In this document: positions 43,035 through 45,788 of the stretch, one piece after another | Numbering within the stretch: the first letter of the stretch is position 1 | How the letters are laid out: each line of letters starts with the position of its first letter | Source of the DNA: Prevotella sp. | Lineage (GTDB): Bacteria; Bacteroidota; Bacteroidia; Bacteroidales; Dysgonomonadaceae | Assembly (NCBI GenBank): GCA_031273295.1 | Contig: JAISSD010000050.1 | Coordinates: 1 to 45,788, forward strand | Direction of reading: 5' to 3' | Length of the DNA: 45,788 nucleotides | Program-made: the position numbers and the translations under genes | The notes under the pieces: generated by a model | Databases searched by the model: none | What the model saw: the letters and a program-made list of their open reading frames with translations, nothing else | Told to the model about the DNA's origin: nothing

Positions 43035-44240
43035 ATGAGTTTACTAACTAATAAGTTATATCGGTACGACGCGGCAAGGAATACGCGGGCCGCAGGAATC
43101 TACCCCTATTTTAGACAAATCCAAAGCGACCAGGATACCGAAGTCGTTATAAACGGTAAAAAGGTGTTGATGTTCGGCTCAAATGCCTATCTTGGCTTGA
43201 CCAATCATCCGAAAGTGAAAGAAGCGGCTATAGAAGCCACCCGGAAATACGGGACAGGAATGGCCGGTTCGCGTTTTCTGAACGGTACTCTCGATATCCA
43301 CATCGAGCTGGAAAAAAAACTTGCAAAATTTGTCGGTAAAGAAGACGCGATCGTTTATTCAACGGGGTTTAACGTAAATCAGGGAGTAATATCGTGTGTC
43401 ACAGGACGTGAAGACTATATATTGTGGGATGAACTCGACCACGCTTCCATCATTGAAGGCTCAAGAGTTTCGTATTCCACGAAACTGAAATTTCGCCATA
43501 ACGATATGGATTCTCTGGAAAAACAATTGCAAAAATGCGAACCCGACAAGGTGAAACTTATCGTAGTCGACGGAGTATTCAGTATGGAAGGCGATATTGC
43601 CGACTTACCCGGAATAATAAGGCTTGCCAGGCAATACAATGCCAGCGTAATGGTCGACGAAGCCCACAGTTTGGGAGTTCTCGGTAAAAATTACAGTGGA
43701 AAAGGACTTGCCGAACAATGCGGATTGGTAGATGATGTGGAGCTTATCATGGGCACATTCAGCAAATCGCTGGCCTCTCTTGGCGGATTCATCGCGGGAA
43801 ATGAAACAATTTTGGACTATCTGCGCCACAATTCACGCGCTTATATCTTCACCGCAAGCGCTACGCCGGCTGCTACGGCGGCTGCAAATGCCGCACTGGA
43901 TATTATATTGGCCGAGCCTGAAAGAATAAAAGCATTATGGGACATAACCCATTATGCGCTTGACGGTTTTCGTAACAGAGGTTTTGAAATAGGACACACG
44001 GCTACTCCGATCATTCCATTGTTTATCAGGGATAACGAAAAAACGTTTATGATAACCAAATGGCTTTTCGAAGAGGGGGTATTTGTGAATCCTGTTGTAT
44101 CTCCGGCCGTATCTCCGGCCGATACTCTGATTCGCTTCTCTTTGATGGCGACGCATACCAGGGAACAGGTTGATATGGCTTTTGAAAAAATAGAAAAAGT
44201 ATTCAAAAAGGCGGGAGTATCGTTGCTCACCGAAGCCTGA
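43035..44240 (+). CDS. spt: Serine palmitoyltransferase (sphingolipid synthesis)
   Basis: Condenses serine with an acyl-CoA or acyl-ACP to a 3-ketosphinganine, the first step of Bacteroidota sphingolipids. It is an alpha-oxoamine synthase with PLP Lys244 in GTFSKSLASLGGF, ring-stacking His136 (DELDHASI) and Asp208 (VDEAHSLG). The N-terminal AAGIYPYFRQI and FGSNAYLGLTNHP closely follow what I recall of the characterised Bacteroides enzyme. Glycine C-acetyltransferase and 8-amino-7-oxononanoate synthase are related alternatives, less likely because of that similarity and the absence of biotin genes. A single gene closed by a terminator at 44280. Confidence 0.88.
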   Translation: MSLLTNKLYRYDAARNTRAAGIYPYFRQIQSDQDTEVVINGKKVLMFGSNAYLGLTNHPKVKEAAIEATRKYGTGMAGSRFLNGTLDIHIELEKKLAKFVGKEDAIVYSTGFNVNQGVISCVTGREDYILWDELDHASIIEGSRVSYSTKLKFRHNDMDSLEKQLQKCEPDKVKLIVVDGVFSMEGDIADLPGIIRLARQYNASVMVDEAHSLGVLGKNYSGKGLAEQCGLVDDVELIMGTFSKSLASLGGFIAGNETILDYLRHNSRAYIFTASATPAATAAANAALDIILAEPERIKALWDITHYALDGFRNRGFEIGHTATPIIPLFIRDNEKTFMITKWLFEEGVFVNPVVSPAVSPADTLIRFSLMATHTREQVDMAFEKIEKVFKKAGVSLLTEA

Positions 44241-44279
44241 CCCGGGTAGAGCGACATTATATGACTTTTTACAAAATAA

Positions 44280-44322
44280 AATAAACCTTCTGTCCGTTAA
44301 ATGATAGAAGGTTTATTATTTT
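44280..44322 (+). terminator. Rho-independent terminator after spt
   Basis: AATAAACCTTCT pairs with AGAAGGTTTATT over 12 bp around a 14-base loop, followed by ATTTT. A-rich sequence on the left side would also let it act on the other strand. Confidence 0.8.
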
Positions 44323-44436
44323 AATGCGAGCATCCAAACGGGCATGTAAAACTTGCGCCAAAGAGCATGAAACAACGTTCGGCGAAACCAGTATGTTGCG
44401 AGTTCCTTATGACCGTTAAAAACAAATTATGTACAC

Positions 44437-45105
44437 ATGAAAAATTTGTTTCTCCTGTTGTTTATTATGATTTTGCCTGGTCGGTTGTCTGCACAGGATA
44501 CGAAAGGGGATATCAAAGCCCGTATCGATTATGAAGTCGAAAGAAGAAACGCGGCAAATGAGAAAATAACCGAAGAAGAGATGAAAAGTAAAATATTTTC
44601 CGCTCCGGCAACATTTCGTTTCTATGGATCTGGAGGCGACGGAGCCATTTATTATAGCTGGTATCTTTACAAGAAGGGCGACATGGAAAACCCTCTGGCG
44701 CGATATACCGATAAAGATATGAGATATATTTTCGAAGAATCGGGAGAATATGTTATCAGGCTGGTAGTTGAAGACAAGGATTCAAACGCGTCTGAAGATA
44801 CATTTTCATTTACTGTTACGGAATCTCATCTTGACGTCCCCAATTATTTCTCTCCGGGCGATTCCCCGGGTTCAAATGACGAGTTCAAGGTTGCTTACAG
44901 ATCTCTGGTAAAATTCAGATGCACCATATTTAACCGATGGGGACAAAAACTTTTTGAATTCACCGACCCGGCCAAAGGATGGGATGGACGTTACAAGGGA
45001 AAATATGTAAATACAGGCGTTTATTACTATGTGATAGAGGCTTTGGGATCCGATGGAGTACGCTATAAAAGAGGCGGAGATATAAACATCCTCCGCTCCC
45101 GTTAA
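44437..45105 (+). CDS. Secreted PKD-type protein with T9SS type B C-terminal sorting domain
   Basis: The signal peptide MKNLFLLLFIMILPGRLSAQ is followed by a charged linker and a PKD/Ig-like domain at about 45-130 (PATFRFYGSGGDGAIYYSWYLY; EESGEYVIRLVVEDKDSN). Residues about 134-222 match the gliding-motility-associated C-terminal (type B) domain: VPNYFSPGDSPGSNDEF, then FRCTIFNRWGQKLFEF, KGWDGRYKGKYVNTGVYYYVIEA and GGDINILR. The domain directs export through the type IX system. At 222 residues it is very small for such a substrate, with a single non-enzymatic domain. No promoter match is seen in 44323-44436. Confidence 0.88.
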   Translation: MKNLFLLLFIMILPGRLSAQDTKGDIKARIDYEVERRNAANEKITEEEMKSKIFSAPATFRFYGSGGDGAIYYSWYLYKKGDMENPLARYTDKDMRYIFEESGEYVIRLVVEDKDSNASEDTFSFTVTESHLDVPNYFSPGDSPGSNDEFKVAYRSLVKFRCTIFNRWGQKLFEFTDPAKGWDGRYKGKYVNTGVYYYVIEALGSDGVRYKRGGDINILRSR

Positions 45106-45243
45106 TATTGCCTGTAAAAACAATCCCAAAATGTCCATTAGAGCCTCGAATATTAAAATCGGACATTGTTGATACCTGTTTTTCGCATTTTTCGAAAAAT
45201 GTCGCCACAAGAAATACAATTCCGGTTCGAATGTTTTTTGTTC

Positions 45244-45285
45244 GTTTGATATTGGGGCATTGCGCGCAACGCCCCTGCATCAAAC
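45244..45285. repeat. Long REP-like palindrome
   Basis: An inner stem of GGGGCATTGCG against CGCAACGCCCC (45254-45275, one G-U) with no loop bases, extended by GTTTGAT against ATCAAAC (45244-45250 and 45279-45285). It lies exactly where the transposase remnant loses similarity. Confidence 0.8.
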
Positions 45286-45407
45286 AAACATTTCCGGTTT
45301 TGCGCACAAGCAGTTACAAAATACAAACCTTCCTGCGAACAGTCGCAGTTGCGAAGGCGTACGGTGCGGCGACGGTGCATGCCTCTCCTGTCGCCGCTTC
45401 GCGCCAT
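45255..45407 (-). pseudogene. REP-associated tyrosine transposase (Y1_Tnp/RAYT) N-terminal remnant
   Basis: Minus-strand codons from ATG 45407 read MHRRRTVRLRNCDCSQEGLY then FVTACAQNRKCLF, the typical opening of RAYT-type Y1 transposases (RRxxRLxxYDYSxxGxYFVTxCxQNRxxLF). The His-x-His catalytic motif and Tyr that should follow are absent: similarity ends at the palindrome at 45244-45285 and unrelated residues follow to a stop at 45153. It is a 5' fragment of a mobile gene, with a REP-like palindrome of the kind such enzymes act on at its break. Confidence 0.7.
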
Positions 45408-45443
45408 TTTCAATCCTTTTTCGCTTTGCGCATTTTTAATTTT

Positions 45444-45788
45444 TTACTGTTTCTCTTGTTTCTGGATACAACGAACAGAGAAGCCGTACGCCCGAACGCG
45501 CGCACCCACACTGATAGAAGGGAAACTCAACCTCATTGCGCCAGTTTCGTTAACGGTAGACGACCAGTAGGCGCCGGTTGTACCCCGAGCGTCCCACACG
45601 CCGGCATTATCGCGCCCGCCAGTGGCCGGCAAATACAGGTACTCGGGGGAAACGTCGCCGGAGATTTCAAAACGTTTATTGCCGCTGCTAAAAGTACCGG
45701 AGGAACCCAAGCCGCTTAACTCGCCGGAGGTAGGAACCTGCCAACCATTGGGACACGGGCCTTGAGAGTCGCCGTTATTCCACAAATC
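45444..45788 (-). CDS. FISUMP-domain protein, C-terminal part (5' end outside window)
   Basis: The frame is open to the window edge, so only the last about 114 residues are seen. They match the end of the Fibrobacter-succinogenes-major-paralogous (FISUMP) domain: GPCPNGWQVPTSGEL, YLPATGGRDNAGVW, GTTGAYWSSTVNE, and the closing GFSVRCIQ. The domain is found in secreted or surface proteins of Bacteroidota and Fibrobacter and has no fixed function. It is convergent with the T9SS-type gene and lies just beyond the transposase remnant. Confidence 0.88.
   Translation of the reverse strand, partial: DLWNNGDSQGPCPNGWQVPTSGELSGLGSSGTFSSGNKRFEISGDVSPEYLYLPATGGRDNAGVWDARGTTGAYWSSTVNETGAMRLSFPSISVGARVRAYGFSVRCIQKQEKQ

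Noticed and set aside
43035-44240. Glycine C-acetyltransferase or biotin-pathway BioF
   Set aside because: Sequence style matches remembered Bacteroides serine palmitoyltransferase more closely, and neither threonine dehydrogenase nor biotin genes are adjacent.

Overview
This window is chromosomal DNA of a member of the Bacteroidales (phylum Bacteroidota). The evidence is the gene content (serine palmitoyltransferase for bacterial sphingolipids, GldH, a type IX secretion type B sorting domain, RicT with an Asn-rich tail, many Cys-anchored lipoproteins) together with Bacteroidota-type promoters (-7 box TAnnTTTG, sometimes with TTG 18-22 bp upstream). Genus cannot be fixed; a Tannerellaceae/Dysgonomonadaceae-like or environmental Bacteroidales is plausible.

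Layout. 1-4330 (+): end of valS, a lipoprotein gene, a small conserved gene whose 3' end runs into tRNA-Thr(CGU), and a 450-codon gene of unknown function. 4300-4893: truncated KilA-N remnant. 4894-9610 (+): ABC exporter, trmB, mrp and folD. 9728-10700: decayed DNA with a truncated DEDDh exonuclease and an IS630-type transposase scrap. 10749-15500 (+): ispE, a lytic transglycosylase and uvrA. 15501-16644: no protein gene, but a candidate structured RNA and one copy of a dispersed repeat. 16645-19879: pepE facing a phosphopantetheinyl transferase and a carboxyltransferase with a non-biotinylatable carrier-like tail. 19880-20714: a heptamer tandem repeat tract. 20715-23343 (+): a PspC-PadR-PspC module containing a decayed tandem duplication. 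23790-26515: two lipoproteins and a convergent predicted outer-membrane protein.

27114-31372 (+): miaB, a three-gene small membrane-protein operon (YtxH, holin-like, unknown), then pabB-pabC. 31452-34219 (-): an RNA methyltransferase and a GHL10 lipoprotein, followed by the second copy of the dispersed repeat in opposite orientation. 34782-42761 (-): a long housekeeping run transcribed M23-like, dxr, rseP, metF, holB, ricT, gldH. 43035-45105 (+): spt and a T9SS-sorted PKD-type protein. 45106-45788: a truncated REP-associated transposase with a long palindrome, and the C-terminal end of a FISUMP-domain protein.

The genes are mostly core metabolism: one-carbon/folate (folD, metF, pabB, pabC), isoprenoid precursors (ispE, dxr), tRNA/rRNA modification (trmB, miaB, THUMP methyltransferase), replication/repair (holB, uvrA) and envelope upkeep. 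No CRISPR array, intact prophage, intact IS or classical defence island was seen. The least explained items are the candidate RNA at 15581-15941, the repeat pair at 16181/34352, the CDS-tRNA overlap, the duplication inside the PspC module, and several envelope or metabolic proteins that keep a fold but have lost its catalytic or modified residues.
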